Both the position numbers and the translations under genes were made by a program. Positions 1 through 12,049 of a stretch of DNA of 64,000 nucleotides are shown here, one piece after another (positions within the stretch are counted from its first letter, which is position 1; every line of letters starts with the position of its first letter). This DNA comes from Myrica gale. Lineage: Eukaryota > Streptophyta > Magnoliopsida > Fagales > Myricaceae. The notes beneath the pieces were generated by a model that was given only the letters and a program-made list of their open reading frames with translations, made no database searches and was not told the origin of the DNA. The stretch is taken from assembly GCA_963930655.1 (NCBI GenBank), contig OZ005617.1, positions 15,900,068-15,964,067 on the forward strand, written 5' to 3'.

Positions 1-750
1 TCCTTTAGAAAACCCTCTCATTCGAAAAATCAAAAATTGTCTTCTAAAGCTCAATTGCAATATGCCACAATCAACTCCAAGTTGTCAATGACAAGCCACT
101 GATCCCACCACCAAAGAGTCCACCAATTTACTAAATTCACCAATGTATGATCTCACACTCTCACACCCACTGTTTTCTTTCCATACATACGTTCAAAATA
201 CCAAGCCGCCTAACCCACAATTCCTTCTCAATGCTAAATCTCGAAATTGCAATGACAACTCCAAAGCTTTGATCCCAATGCACAAACCCACCATGCAAAT
301 AATCCAGAAATTCAGACCACTTCTCTGTTTTCAGTAAACTACCAAATATACGATCTCAAAGATCAATGTGATTCAATACCAAAAATTTGGAGGAAAAAAA
401 CGCCAAAGAACACAATTCCTGTTTGTGTCAGAGTAGAACTTGCAAGTCCCAGATAGAATCCAAATGGTGATCAAAATCCAAAAGTTCTTAGAATTATGAA
501 TCTACCCAAAAATCGAAGGCTCACGGATCAACGTCCAAACGGAACATCGACAAAAAATCAATAATGAGAGGCAGAAACTCACACTAAAAAGGCTTACCTC
601 TACGCCAATGGGCTCCAAATTCCAAACCCAATTCAAAATCCAAGACAATTTTCTGAACTGGGTTTTTACCCTGTCATCAAATGCTAGGGTTCCAGTCGGG
701 AATTATTTTTGTTGAGAAATCTTTCTTCCGTGGGATTTGCTTTCGCGGTT
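1..750 (-). other. Possible 5' leader and first intron of a minus-strand gene cut by the window edge
   Basis: Read on the minus strand, a pyrimidine-rich promoter-like stretch (about 720-785) is followed by a leader-like segment that ends in a good splice donor, GTAGAG|GTAAGCC, at about 590-600. The remaining bases to position 1 have no long open frame and would be intron. The only early ATG on this strand reads ATG ACA GGG TAA, a four-codon upstream frame at most, so the coding start would lie outside the window. This is inference from splice-site shape and base composition. No protein is visible and the gene cannot be named. Confidence 0.3.
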
Positions 751-1469
751 GTCTCCCTCCCTCTCCCCCTCCCTCTCTCTCTAAAAAAATCCACGTTTTA
801 TTTATTTATTTATTTACCGAGCAAAAACACCCCCTGTAAAGTATTATTGTCTCCTTAACCTTCTATAAATAAACTTGTATTCATCAGACCTCAAACTCTC
901 AAAGATATCGGATAATTTCGGTCTAATTGAAATTGGCTCAACTTGGGAGAAAATGATCAAGTCAAGGAGGACCTAACTCGACAGATCAGAACTAATCGTG
1001 ACAGCACGTACAGAACATTTGGAGGGCACATCTAATCATCGGTTCTTGATTTAACTCCACCTATTTGAATCTCATGAAAATTCTTTTAATAAATCGAATC
1101 TTCTTTGAATTGTAATGTGTTCATGTTTCTCTCCACGTTGTTTAAAAAAATATATTTTTTGTATCATACATTATAAAGTTTTGATGTATTAGCAAAACAA
1201 TATATTTTAACAAATCTTATGTGTTTTTGGCTATAACAAGTGTACTGCTACCAAGGCACTATTCACTAAGTGTTGGACTCAAAAAAAACCATTTTGCCTA
1301 AGTTGTTACTCTTATCACTTTTCTTTTTCTTTTTCTAAGCAAAAGAGCTACAAACATTAAAACCTTAATCTTTAATATTATATAGTTTTTTTAGTAGGTT
1401 AAGGAGGTTAAATTGCCAAAAAAAACAAATTATACTTAGAAGATGCAAACTTTCCTTTGCCTTAAGCTT
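751..1469. other. AT-rich intergenic DNA, nothing recognised
   Basis: Low-complexity AT-rich sequence with A and T runs. I see no coding frame, RNA gene or clear element ends here. Confidence 0.5.
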
Positions 1470-1477
1470 ATATTACA

Positions 1478-2391
1478 TAGGGATGAACATTTTTGGGCCA
1501 AAACCGACCGAGCCGACCCAAACCGGCCCGAAATTGACTGGGTCGGTAGGTCTTGGGCCAGCCCGGTTCGACTGTCGACCCAAAAATACCCAAAACCAAT
1601 TGGGTCGATTCGGCCCACGGTTCTGGGTACCCAAAATCGCAGGTTGAACCAAACTTAGGAGTATTTTTGGGATTTCTCATTTTTATTATTATTATTTTTA
1701 AAATATTAAGTGGGGAGGGTGAGAAGACGTCGTCTCCCCTCCCCCCCCCCCCCCGCCCTACCCCCTTTTACATTTCTCCACACCCCGTCGACGTCTCTCT
1801 CTCTCTTGTTGCAGAACAATTTTGATAAGAAAACTCTACGAGCTGGTAATTTGTCTTCTCCATCCCTTCTTCCTCTGTTTCTTCATAAAGAACAAGGGAT
1901 ATTGTGCCAGAAGGCTCTGTGGAGGATGCTTTAGGCTTTGCTTGTATTTTATGGTCAGAGAAAGCATACGTATGGCTTTGCTTGTATTCTGCCAGAACTC
2001 CACTCTTGCTTTGCAGTACTCTTCCATACAATGGGCATAACCAGAGCATGCTCAAGATTGATTGCAGACGTGTTTTGTGCATTTGGAAGCCCAAGGCTAA
2101 GTCTAGCAACTCCTGTTGATCAAGGCCAACCTGTTTGCAAACCAGAGACTCCGGCAAAGTTGATGACGCCATAGAAGACGAGTCGAGCTTTGAGCTAACG
2201 TGTGTGCCACCGTAGAAAATTTTGGGCCCATTTCAAGGCCCAAACTGGGCAGACCCCCGAACCTGGTCGGCTCGACCGATTCTCCCAATCGACAGTTCGG
2301 CCGTCGGTTGAGATTTCCTTAGAACCGAACCAGTCGGTTATGCCCACGGTTTGGGGTCAAAATCGAATCGCCTGGTCAGTTTTCAGCCCTA
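1478..2391. mobile_element. Non-autonomous hAT-like DNA transposon
   Basis: The element begins TAGGGATGAAC and ends in the inverted match of TAGGGCTGAAAAC. It is flanked by a perfect 8-bp target duplication, ATATTACA (1470-1477 and 2392-2399), the hAT superfamily length. Both subterminal regions are rich in short GGCCCAA, CCGAAC and GGTCGG words in opposite orientation, which resembles hAT subterminal motif arrays. The centre (about 1700-2190) holds a C-run, a CT-rich tract and overlapping short open frames on both strands that I could not assign to a family. No transposase is visible, so movement would need a protein supplied from elsewhere. Confidence 0.75.
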
Positions 2392-2404
2392 ATATTACAT
2401 GTCC

Positions 2405-3418
2405 AAGATTTTTTTTTTGGTTAAACAAACACACTTTATTGAACGTAAAAATTACAGCCGAGAAGTTACAATAATAAGGACCTAAAGGGCCAGCAGCAAG
2501 TTTAGGGAGTCGAAGCCTATAATGGAGGACATGATGTCCTCGGATGTGGCGGGCACGGAGCCCGAAGCGAGATGACTCATGGTCCTTGGAACACGGGAAG
2601 ACCGTTGGAAAATGAACCCGAAGGCCCGTTGAAAGAAAAAACCACCGCACGAGGCAGTGACAACTGTCGCTGAAGGAAAGGCGGACGCATTGTCGTCGTT
2701 CCTACTCCTTTAGAGCACTTAACATGCAAATTCAGCTGAAATTACAATACAGTTCCACAAAAAAGAAACAAGTAACAGATAAACACACTAAAATAACTAA
2801 AAAAAATAGGCAAGCCCAAATGGGCAAAAGGAAAAAACATAACATAGGCAACGGATAAATCTGAGCAGTCTCTAGCCAGAACATGACCAGAGAGGTTAGT
2901 GGCGGTGCGTGGTGGTGGTGGTCGGAGGAGGTCCGCGGCTTAAAGGGGGGACAGAAGCCACAGAGGCCAGTCCTGGGAAGAGAGGCAGGTGACTGGAGCG
3001 CGGATGAGGCCACAGTCGCGGCCAAAGTGCTCAGCGGGTGAAATCCACGCGCACTGCGTAGGGCGTGTGAATCTACACGGGCAGCCTTTATTGCGCCAAA
3101 GACGATAGGTTGCATAGATCGGGCATTATGAGATCAACCATGAGGCGCGTGCCCGACGAAACAGAGTAGAAACCATTGTCTGCCGCTCAGAAGCCACCTG
3201 CAAAGAAAAACAAAAAAACCAATTAACAGCACCGACCAAACGAACCAGAGAGGAGGAGAGGGGAGAGGGAGGAGGGGAAAAGGAAAAGGGGTAGAGAGGA
3301 TGAGAGAGCCGAAGCTCTCACCCTCCTCCTCCAGGAAGGCGCTAGAGTCGGTGAAGCAGAGAGAGTTTAGAGAGAGTGTGTGTTTAAAGAGAGGCGGGTG
3401 TTTGCTTTTGTGCACAAT
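2405..3418 (-). mobile_element. Possible LINE-type 3' end and unclassified repeat
   Basis: Read on the minus strand the segment ends in an AATAAA signal and an oligo-A tail (T-run at about 2410-2418). This looks like a retroelement 3' end lying just beside the hAT-like element's target duplication. The upstream kilobase is GC-richer than its surroundings and has minus-strand open frames at 2732-3115 and 3134-3415, without a recognisable domain. The LINE label rests only on the tail and signal. Confidence 0.3.
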
Positions 3419-4661
3419 TGATATTTTGATAATTTAAATAAATGGATTAAGTTTATAAGATGAACATCTTCAAAAACAAAGTAATGTTTCATCAAAGAGC
3501 CAAAGACTAAAAGATTGGAGATCAAGAAGATGCAAGAAGCTCAAAAGTGAAGATTCAAGACCTTAGGGTATAAACCTTGTAACTTTTTACTTCACTTTTG
3601 ACCAGGATTTGAATCACGTACTTGCATATCTTTCATAATGTGCATAAACTGTTTTACATATTGTTTGAAAGATTAAAACGTTTTTAAAGGTTTCAAAACA
3701 CCTCAATCAAACTCTCAAACCTTTCATATACTTATGAGAAGTAAGTCTTTAAAATTGGATGTTTAAAAGTGGTCAAAAACATGGTTTTAAAATAACCAGA
3801 TTATGTGTTTAAGTTGAAAAGGTCGATCGGCCTTTGACCGCTTAGTATAGCGGTCGACCGATTGATTTTGTAAATAGATCCATTGAGCTTCTGACAATGT
3901 GATCGTTGGGTAACGGTAGCTTGAAGCGGTCAACCGACTCGTTTTAACAGACGACTCCCTACGGCTATAAACAGCTAATTTTCATATGTGGCTTATAAAT
4001 ACACCTTCATAACGTTCAAAATTAATACACAACGACCACATATCATTTCTGCTACTTGAGAAATATTTCAAACATTCATATTCTATATTTCTCATATCAT
4101 TAACACAAAACATATTTTTATATCCTTGTCTTTGTGTGAATCAAGAGATAGAGCCTTACATTTTTATATCTACTCTATTAAGAAAGTTTTTGTTCTTTAA
4201 TTTACCTTATCAAGAGAGGAGTTTCCTTTAGTGAAGTTGTTCACTAAAAAATAAGCTTAGAGATGGTATATCTCAAAGCTTGGTTAGGTTGTGAGTGGTG
4301 AGCCCGAAAAATCACTTGAGTGGGTTTGAGTGTTGAGCCCGAGAAAACACTTGTACGGTTCTCTAGCACCTAGAAGCTAGAGTGTATGATATTTAAAGAT
4401 AGTGGAAAACCTCAAGGCTCGGTGAAGGAGCTTGAGGGGTGAATGTAGGCGGGTTTGCCAAACCACCTAAAAATCACGTGTTTGCTTCTCTAAACCCTAC
4501 TATTTACATTTAGCATTTATTTACATTTGTTGCATATATATATACTTGTGCTAAATTATCATTTATTTTGCAAATACAAATTTGGGGGTTAAAAACGAAA
4601 AGTTTTAGAAACCCGGCGAATTCACCCCTCCTTTTGAGTTACCTTAATTCTAGGACTTACA
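3419..4661 (+). mobile_element. Probable solo LTR (copia-like)
   Basis: The segment starts TGATATTTTGATAAT and ends in a pyrimidine-rich stretch with TTCACCCCTCC and then ...GGACTTACA. This fits the TG...CA ends and the tail composition often seen in long copia LTRs. No gag or pol sequence lies on either side, so it would be a solo LTR. A clear 5-bp target duplication is not visible (ACAAT left, GCAGG right), so the borders may be off or the element eroded. It contains the words GGTCGATCGG, GCGGTCGACC and GGTAGCTTGAAGCGGTC, which recur in the palindromic MITE at 13503-13877. Confidence 0.45.
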
Positions 4662-6085
4662 GCAGGGTTAAAGCCCTGGACATCGAGTCCATGTCCAAGA
4701 TTCTTACTAAGCAAAATCTAAGGAAAGGAACTACGAGACATGGCATCTCAATAAAATAGATGTTGAACGAACTTTGAAATTTTGTCATTTTATCGGGCAA
4801 TGGTAAAACCTTTTTTACAATCTTTCGGTTGAAAAGATTTGATTACATTTTGTATAAGAATTGACGAGCACTACTTAAAATATAGAAAAATTACACTTTA
4901 CACTTTCATTAAATTGGCACATCTCGAACTACTAATAAATGTACATTTTACAATATATATATAATAATTTAATCGTTAAAATTGTGGTGAAATTGTATTG
5001 ACAACTAAAGAAAGCTAAACCGCATAGAAAAAAAAACAAAGAAAGACCGAACAACATAATTATAATTATAAAAGAAAGTGAAGTGACAACATAATGGTAG
5101 AAGACTTGTAACTACAAAATGTGAATGAGCTAATAGCATGGCATTTGGATGTCAAAAGTTTTGGGAGTAAAATTTTTGGTTTATGAGAATTAATGAACAA
5201 ATAAAGAGAGAGATAATTTGATGAAAAAATATAGATTATTTTATAGTTATTTTAGTAGACTAAATATTTGACATCCAAACACCACTTAGATATTTTCACA
5301 ACTTAGGTTGTGAGGCATGTCACTCTCCTTTTCGACTGATTGTTTGCTAGCCAGAGCTGCCACTTGGTTGCTAGCATGAACATTAGTGCAGAAGACTTGG
5401 AAAGTGCTAGTAAGGCTTTTGATCGTCAGGTTGGGCTGACAATGTAAGCGATAGTGCTAAGTTGGGTGACTTGGGTCATGTGAGTATTCCGGTCAAGATG
5501 CTATGCTAAGTCAAGAAGGCAAAGGGAACAAGCTCAGGGCAACTTGATGGTTTGGGGTGCAATGTATTAAGTTTAGTAGTTCATAGAATAAATTACAAAA
5601 TGAATGATAGCTACCAGTGTTCGCTTCCACCTGCCATGACCGTGGGTTGTCACACTGACAAGTGAGGGCCCGCGCGCGTACACCTTACATGCATGATCAT
5701 TTTGCTCTCCTCCAGTTTTCCCTCTTGTTGTTCGGTTTCCTTTTCTGTTGTTCGCAGCTTGACGCCCATTATGGGTCATCTCAACTCTCTAACTATTAAA
5801 CATTCTTGCTTGTTGACCCGTCGTCTCTTTGGGGGGTCTGAGGCTGTAACTGAGGTCTTTGAACTTTATTAAATTAATATATTCAAGAGTTATTATGATA
5901 AAAAACAAAAAAAATCAAATAATATTTTCAGCTATAAATATTTTTCAAAAATTATTATTAATTTTCAGTGTTTGGCTAATGTCTTTAAAATGGTATTAGA
6001 ATTTTTTTAGTATTTGGTGCTATTTGATAGATGTTATTTGAAGTTTATTTTCTTCTCTCATAGTTTTATTCAAAATAAAGAGAAA
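4662..6085. other. Intergenic DNA, nothing recognised
   Basis: AT-rich to about 5290, then mixed composition to 5850. Short open frames such as 5573-5779 on the minus strand show no domain. Confidence 0.45.
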
Positions 6086-6086
6086 A

Positions 6087-6328
6087 ATGGGTAAAGTCAT
6101 AGTTAGCCCCGTAAGTACAAGTAAAAATCAAATCGGTGCCCCTTATTATCAATTCGGCGATTTGAGACTCATAACTTTTGCATGATTTTCCATTGGATTT
6201 AACGCTCAATTTAGACGGGGGCGTGAATTGAAGATTTTCAAAAGTTATGGGTCTCAAATCGCCGAATTGATAATTAGGGATACCGATTTGATTTTTATTC
6301 ATACTTATGGGATTAACTATGATTTTAT
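6087..6328. mobile_element. Palindromic MULE-type MITE
   Basis: The two halves are inverted copies of each other, centred near 6205. Shared words are TCATAGTTAGCCCC/TCATAGTTAATCCC, ATTATCAATTCGGCGATTTGAGACTC and its complement, and AAGTATGAATAAAAATCAAATCGG with small differences. The outer ends resemble the inverted repeats of the MULE inside the SPA gene intron (53244-55011), which share GTAAACTCATAGTTAGCCCC and a TTTGAGACC block. I infer a short deletion derivative of that family. Target duplications are not clear. Confidence 0.6.
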
Positions 6329-7594
6329 AAAAAAAAACTACTGTGCAAATAAGAGGGCTGAAAAAATTGACTTAATTCTCCTAAAGAGTCGTACAAGCCT
6401 AATTTTTCGTGGGCTCCAGTTAAGATTATCTCTCGACCTGAATTTCATTACCCTCCAAACATATAATGATTGGTTTGGTTTGGTTTTGAAAACATTTTTT
6501 ATATAATGAGTAAGAAAATTTATTGAGTTATGTTTTTTAAGTGTTTGTGAAATGATGGGATCCATAGACTCAAGATGTTTGGAAAAAAATTGGAATTTAT
6601 TTTCTTGGAAAATGTGAAAGTAAAAAAGTACGTGTTGAAATAAAATTTTTATGATAGTTCTTTTGAGTTTTCTAAAAAGTTTTTTAATTTTTTGTGCTGT
6701 TTTACAGAGATTGAGGCCAATGGTTATATAATTTTTTTTTTATTGAAGATTATAATATTTTTTGTTTGAAAAATAAATTATATTTTGATTGGAAAACTTT
6801 TTTTAAATTTTAAAAAAAAACTTTCAAAACTATTAACCAAACAAGCCTATAAGAGTTCTGAAAATATGTTGCTTGAGAATATTTTCATGCTAAACAAACA
6901 CATCCCTAAATGATGCAAAATGTAGTTCCCCTTACATATCATTTTCATAATCTCGAAAAATCTTCTTAAGACGAAGATGGATGCTTTTGTAACATTTGCT
7001 ATGACCATTGATTAGAGAATCGACATACATATACCCGTCACGGTATTGAATGACCTACCTTCTCTTATCTATGTGACATACATATTCAAGGCTTTTTAAG
7101 TCTTTCATAAAAGCAGTCATTCTCAAAGCATTCTCTCCCATTGTCTGCTGGATGATGCAGTTCGTTTTTTTGCTACTTTCAACATTAGCAAGCCGCAGCC
7201 AGTGAAGCCTTTGACTCAATTGTCATCTCCCACCTTCGGGGAGGGTTGATTCGTGGTGGAATCCCCTAACCGCAAGCTTGGTATTGCTTTCAAATTTGCC
7301 TAGAAAAAAATATATGCCAACTTAGCCCAAAGACAGATTGTACAGTACATGGGCCGAACTTGAGTTCATGATGCTTGTTATAGGAGGTTGACATTGACCT
7401 CTGCATAAGCATATGAAAATCAGACGGCTGTTGGCCCCCAAAACCCCAACAAGTGATAGAGAAAGAAAGAGAGACCAAAAGAAAGAGGAAAGGATTTAGA
7501 GAATGAGTCTCCAAGAAAAATGATGAACCCAATTGACTTGGGTAGTGCCTGACGGACTCATGGGAGGCCCATTACTTGGCTAAGTTGTCTGGCA
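6329..7594. other. AT-rich intergenic DNA, nothing recognised
   Basis: Long T- and A-rich stretches to about 6850, then mixed sequence. No gene or defined element end was found. Confidence 0.45.
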
Positions 7595-7599
7595 GAGTT

Positions 7600-8788
7600 T
7601 GTCAAGTTTCATCCCAATACCAATTGGCAATGAGAAGAAGTGGCCCAACAAGTATATGAAGCACAATATTAAATTATCCCTAATAAATGTGGGACTCTAA
7701 CACTCCCCTCACGTGCAGGCCGAATGAACATGGTTCATGCACGTGGACAACAAATGGGGAATACAAACAAGTGGGCCAAGCCCAGAAATAGTTGGCTCTG
7801 ATACCATGTCAAGATAAAATAAAAGAGAGAGAAATAATTTAGACTAAGAGAGAGAAGTGAAGAGAAATGAGACACAAGATTTAAGATGTGGTCCATAGAC
7901 CTACATCCACTGTGGGAAGGCCCAATTAGGCAGATGTGTGTACTCACTGGTGTGTCTTTGAGAGATTACATGGAGACTTATTTATAAGCCTTTGATTACA
8001 ATAGCTCACCTTGCTCTAGCAATGTGAGACTCTAATAAACTCTAATACTCCCCCACAAATGCAATGTGGATACACGTTGAGTTTGGACTACAAAAAGAAA
8101 TTCTCCATAAGAAAAAAGTGCGCCGGAGAAGGGCAGACAGTCGCCGGAAGTTGGCCGAAATCTAATCGGAAAGAGGCCGACAATCGCCTGAAGATGGCCG
8201 GAGAGGGTCGCCGGAATGGGGATATTGACGAAAGTTCGCCTGAGGAATGCCGGACGAGGCGCCGGAAAGCCAGAGAGAATATACCGGAAGGTCGCCGGAG
8301 GAATGCCGGACGGGGCTCTAGAAGGCCCGAGAGAAGATGCTGGAAGTTCGTCGGAGAAATACCGGACGGGTGCCGGAAGGCCCAAGAGAATAACTGGTCT
8401 AGGCTGGACTGGACTAAGTCTAACTAGGCCAAGCTAAGCCAACAAGAGTGCTGACCAGCCTGAGCCAAACTGGGTCATGTCAAGTTTCATCCCAATACCA
8501 ATTAGCAATGGGAAGAGGTGGCCCAACAGATATATCAAGCACAAGATTAAATGATCCCTAAATAATGTGGGACTCTAACACTCTCCCTCACGTGCAGGCG
8601 GAATGAATATGGTCTATGTACGTGGATAACAAATGGGGAACACAAATAAGTGGGTCAAGCCCAGAAATAGTTGCCTCTGATACCATGTCAAGTTTCATCC
8701 CAATACCAATTGACAATGGGAAGAGGTGGCCCAACAAGTATATGAAGCACAATATTAAATTATCCCTAATAGATGTGAGACTCTAACA
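7600..8788 (-). mobile_element. Compound TRIM array with three ~103-bp LTRs
   Basis: Three near-identical LTRs lie at 7600-7702, 8478-8580 and 8686-8788, reading TGTTAGAGTCCCACAT...ACTTGACA on the minus strand. Internal units of about 105 bp follow the first and second. Each carries a primer-binding site for initiator tRNA-Met (TGGTATCAGAG, minus strand, at 7791-7806 and about 8671-8685) and a purine tract (GTGAGGGGAG) abutting the LTR. The whole compound is flanked by a 5-bp duplication, GAGTT (7595-7599 and 8789-8793). No protein is encoded, as expected of a terminal-repeat retrotransposon in miniature. Between the first internal unit and the second LTR sits a foreign 671-bp segment (7807-8477), described separately. 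Confidence 0.8.
7807..8477 (-). mobile_element. Second TRIM-like segment embedded in the TRIM array
   Basis: This segment has LTR-like sequence (7807 to about 8047) followed by a polypurine-like complement (CTCCCCCAC). Next comes an internal stretch with imperfect repeats around GCCGGA and TCGCCGGA (8115-8385). Its left edge begins TGTCAAG, the same heptamer that starts the adjoining LTR at 8478, so it joins the array exactly at an LTR edge. It lacks a second LTR of its own and a recognisable primer site, so it is a recombinant or truncated member of a related family. The open frames across the repeats (for example 8059-8427 +) are by-products of the GC-rich repeat. Confidence 0.5.
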
Positions 8789-9065
8789 GAGTTGAACAAA
8801 AAAACAAGCTTTGGCATTCCTTCAAAGAGTGTGAAAGAAACATATAGACAGATGGGAGATGGTTGGCACCCCTTTACCACCTTTTCCCTTGTATCCACGA
8901 CGACCACCCCGTCATGATTGCTCATATTTTAATGACACCCACCACAACAAGACAACCTCCTTACTCTATGTTTATGTGCCATGCACCTTTGCTCTTTTGC
9001 CAAGGCCATTGTTGAATGCCTGCCCACGCGTTGTCTGTTCCATAACAAGTAACCAAAATTAAGGA

Positions 9066-9446
9066 TGATTTATATTTTTCGTCCATAAATTATTATAAAT
9101 TTTACACTTTAGATCATAAATTACAATTTTCGAGACAAACCCTCTAACTATCAATCTACCATCTGTCAAACTTTTAGCCACTCTTACACCCTCCAATTAC
9201 CAATATTAGACATTTTGCACACTCCATATAATAATAATGCTCATGCGAGTTTAATAAATTTACAACAATATTTTCAATAAATACAAAGTGAGTCAATGAC
9301 ATTATCGTTATTTTAGTCAAACAATTTGACAGATGATGCAAAGTGTCTAAAATTAGCAGTTAGAGGGTGAAATGTCTCGAAAATGATAATTTAAGGTGCA
9401 AAGTGTAAAATAGTAGTTTAAAGGTGAAAAATGTATTTACTCCCAA
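9066..9446. mobile_element. Palindromic MITE
   Basis: The ends are inverted: ATTTTACACTTTAGATCATAAATT on the left matches the complement of AATTTAAGGTGCAAAGTGTAAAAT on the right. TTTTCGAGACAAACCCTCTAACT likewise matches the complement of AGTTAGAGGGTGAAATGTCTCGAAAA. It belongs with the MITEs at 41591 and 43029. No coding capacity. Confidence 0.6.
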
Positions 9447-11865
9447 AATTAAATTTAGTGTTAGGTGGGAAACTCATTTGAATAAACAAAAAACCAAATC
9501 CATAACCCTAAACCTAATACACTGATCTGAGATCCCAGAGAAAAAAACATCCAAACACAGTACATTGTCTGCATGTCTGACTGTGACTAACTCTATAGAC
9601 TGCAAAACAAAAAGCCTGGGGTCATGAGGAGCTTCACCGAGTGTTAGGTTGCATCGAGATCGCGCGCAGAACACACCTAGGCCAACCAGAGGAGTGGACC
9701 CATCTGTGGCAGTGTACACAAACTAGCCATTAGAAAAGAGGCCCCATATGCTTTGTTTGGTTGTCTGAGTGGGAGAGGACATGGCCATAAATTTCTTGTG
9801 TGCATGATTACGTGGATAAACTGTTCATTATTTAATGGTCGAGGACAGCTGTGCGGTCATGGACCGGGGGGGGCTGTGTTCTGTGCAGCACTTCTGGTGA
9901 ACCGTCCCTTGTTTTGCCTATAAAAGAAAAACCGTCCCTTGTTTTGCTGCTTCGAGCAAAGTAATGCATATGATTTCATTTATTACTCCCAGTCTTTTCT
10001 TCTGACCATCGCCGGCTCCCAACTATAAAGCCAAATCTGTGCTGAGAGAGAAAGTCGATGAAAGAGCAAATCCCTGCTAAACTTCTCTGCATGCCTACAT
10101 GCTTTGTGTTTACACAGGAAGCCACATGTTTTTCATAAAATATACTTGGGGGGCAGATTTGGTATATGGCTAGGATCACAGTTGCCGAACCATAATTTTT
10201 CGTTTGGATTAATGTTTATTTACAAAAGATTATAAATAGTATTTTTAAAGAAAAAGTAAATTTAATTAATTGGGTGAACATTCATATATTAAGAAATTTA
10301 TGAAATTCAAAAGAAACTGATAACTATATATTTTTATAAAACAAAAATTATGTTCATTTTTTAAAAGAGGGGTGGAGGATGATGGTTCTCTTTGTTGCTC
10401 GAAGTGGATGATATAATTCGAATGACTATATACATAACGTGCATTCAATATTGTAGAACTCACATGTTATCTCACTCCGCGGCTCTCTCTCGAAATTGAA
10501 CTATCCATACAACAAATTAGACTGGATCGCTAAATACACAACGTGCGTTGAATATTATAGAGCTCACACGTTGTATCTCTCTCACACTCTCTTTTCAAAT
10601 TGAACTATCATTAGTACAGTAAATTAGACCGGATTGAAGTACGAAAGCTAGGTTTTCCCATCCTCTAAATTACAATGAAGACTCTCTACATTTCGTTATC
10701 AAATTTGCATAGTATAAATAGAAAAGAAAAACAGACCCATAAAACTATTAAATGAAAATTAAACACGGTAAGATGTACATTGTCTCAAAATTTAATATAA
10801 ATAGCGTGAAATACGAGTCACATGCTTTGTCTGTCTCACCTTGGACTCCTGAAAATTCTTAACAAATGATTCACAAATAAATTAAGGAGCGTTAAGGTTT
10901 ATTAATTGAAAAAAAAACTGTCTAAAAATCTTCTGTCTTTCGTCAGTCGACTAGTACTTCAACGTTGGAGTTTGATTTTTCCTTTATCTTCAGTTCATTA
11001 AGATAACCACTAATGAGTTGGTTAATCCCTAATTTCATGCAATCCTTTTTTTTATATATGCTAGGAAAATAATAAAATAAATCTCTAGTTCAACTTACAC
11101 GAGAACTTTGTTATTAAAGATAATATATATATATATATGTGTGTGTGATAAAAGCTTATCTGCCACCAAAATGACAATGACATTTTCTCCCATATCACCA
11201 TTTCAAGTCAATCAATTTTTACAAAGCTATCCTAGTCAGCGATGATTATGTAAAAATTGATCTCATTATTGATCGATTTGATCCAACCAAGCAGAAAGTC
11301 ATCTTCCACAAGTTATTTATTCTTAATATCTTATCTTGCAAAGAATGAGCTTCACACTTTTCTGAGTTGCGAGATCTCTCAGGCCATCGTATTCCCTTCA
11401 GTTATTATGATTACACTGAAACATGATCGAAAGTTCTTTTTCTATCCGAATGAGTTATTTACACATTCTTGATTTCTTAATTTTGATAGTAAATTCACTA
11501 TTTCATTCCCTCTATGCTTATTGACTGTGTACAAGAGTAGTGCACTCTAGTGCAATTGCGAAACGTGTCTATGAAGTAGCGGCTAGAGCTCTAAAAAGTA
11601 GTTAAAAGTTCCATTAGACTTTATGCAATGACTTCATGATACGAGACCTCCTCATCTCCCCTATAGAGACGGCGAAACAAAAGGGAACCCTTGTGTCTAC
11701 TATAAATAATAAAATAATTTAAAAATAAGATCAATTTTCACGAAAAAGAAAAAAAAACATACAAATATAATTATAGTTACTTCAGGTTCCGAACGGTCAA
11801 AAAATACAATAATTTCGTACAACACAACCAATCAGTAATCATTAATTGAAAATGCGTTAAAGAAC
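9447..11865. other. Intergenic DNA with a (TA)n(TG)n microsatellite
   Basis: Mostly AT-rich. A (TA)n followed by (TG)n tract lies at 11122-11147. Short open frames (9474-9719 -, 9976-10179 -, 11257-11472 +) show no family signature. Two similar segments near 10430-10500 and 10535-10620 share ACGTGC.TTGAATATT.TAGA.CTCACA.GTT, an old imperfect direct duplication. Confidence 0.45.
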
Positions 11866-11868
11866 TAA

Positions 11869-12049
11869 GAGCTTGTTCGGCACAAAAAAATCCTCGAGAT
11901 TTTTTTTAATACAAAATATTCACAACCAAATATCATTTTTAACCCTACATAAAAATTAAGTACAACACGCATACCAATAAAGTTAACATCACATAAAAAT
12001 TTTCAAAATATAAAAAAATCCTCAAAATACTATACAACCGAACAACCCC
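11869..12049. mobile_element. Tourist-like (PIF/Harbinger) MITE
   Basis: The ends are GAGCTTGTTCGG and the complement of GGGGTTGTTCGG, flanked by a 3-bp TAA duplication, typical of Tourist MITEs. At 181 bp it is the uninterrupted version of the MITE in the kinase gene's intron (27646-28052). The two share ACATAAAAAT, ACACG.ATACCAATAAAGTTAA and CAAAATA blocks. Confidence 0.75.

Noticed and set aside
8059..8437. Overlapping Arg/Gly-rich open frames of 122 and 73 codons
   Set aside because: They lie in a GCCGGA-type imperfect repeat inside a TRIM-like segment; the composition explains the openness and no domain is present.
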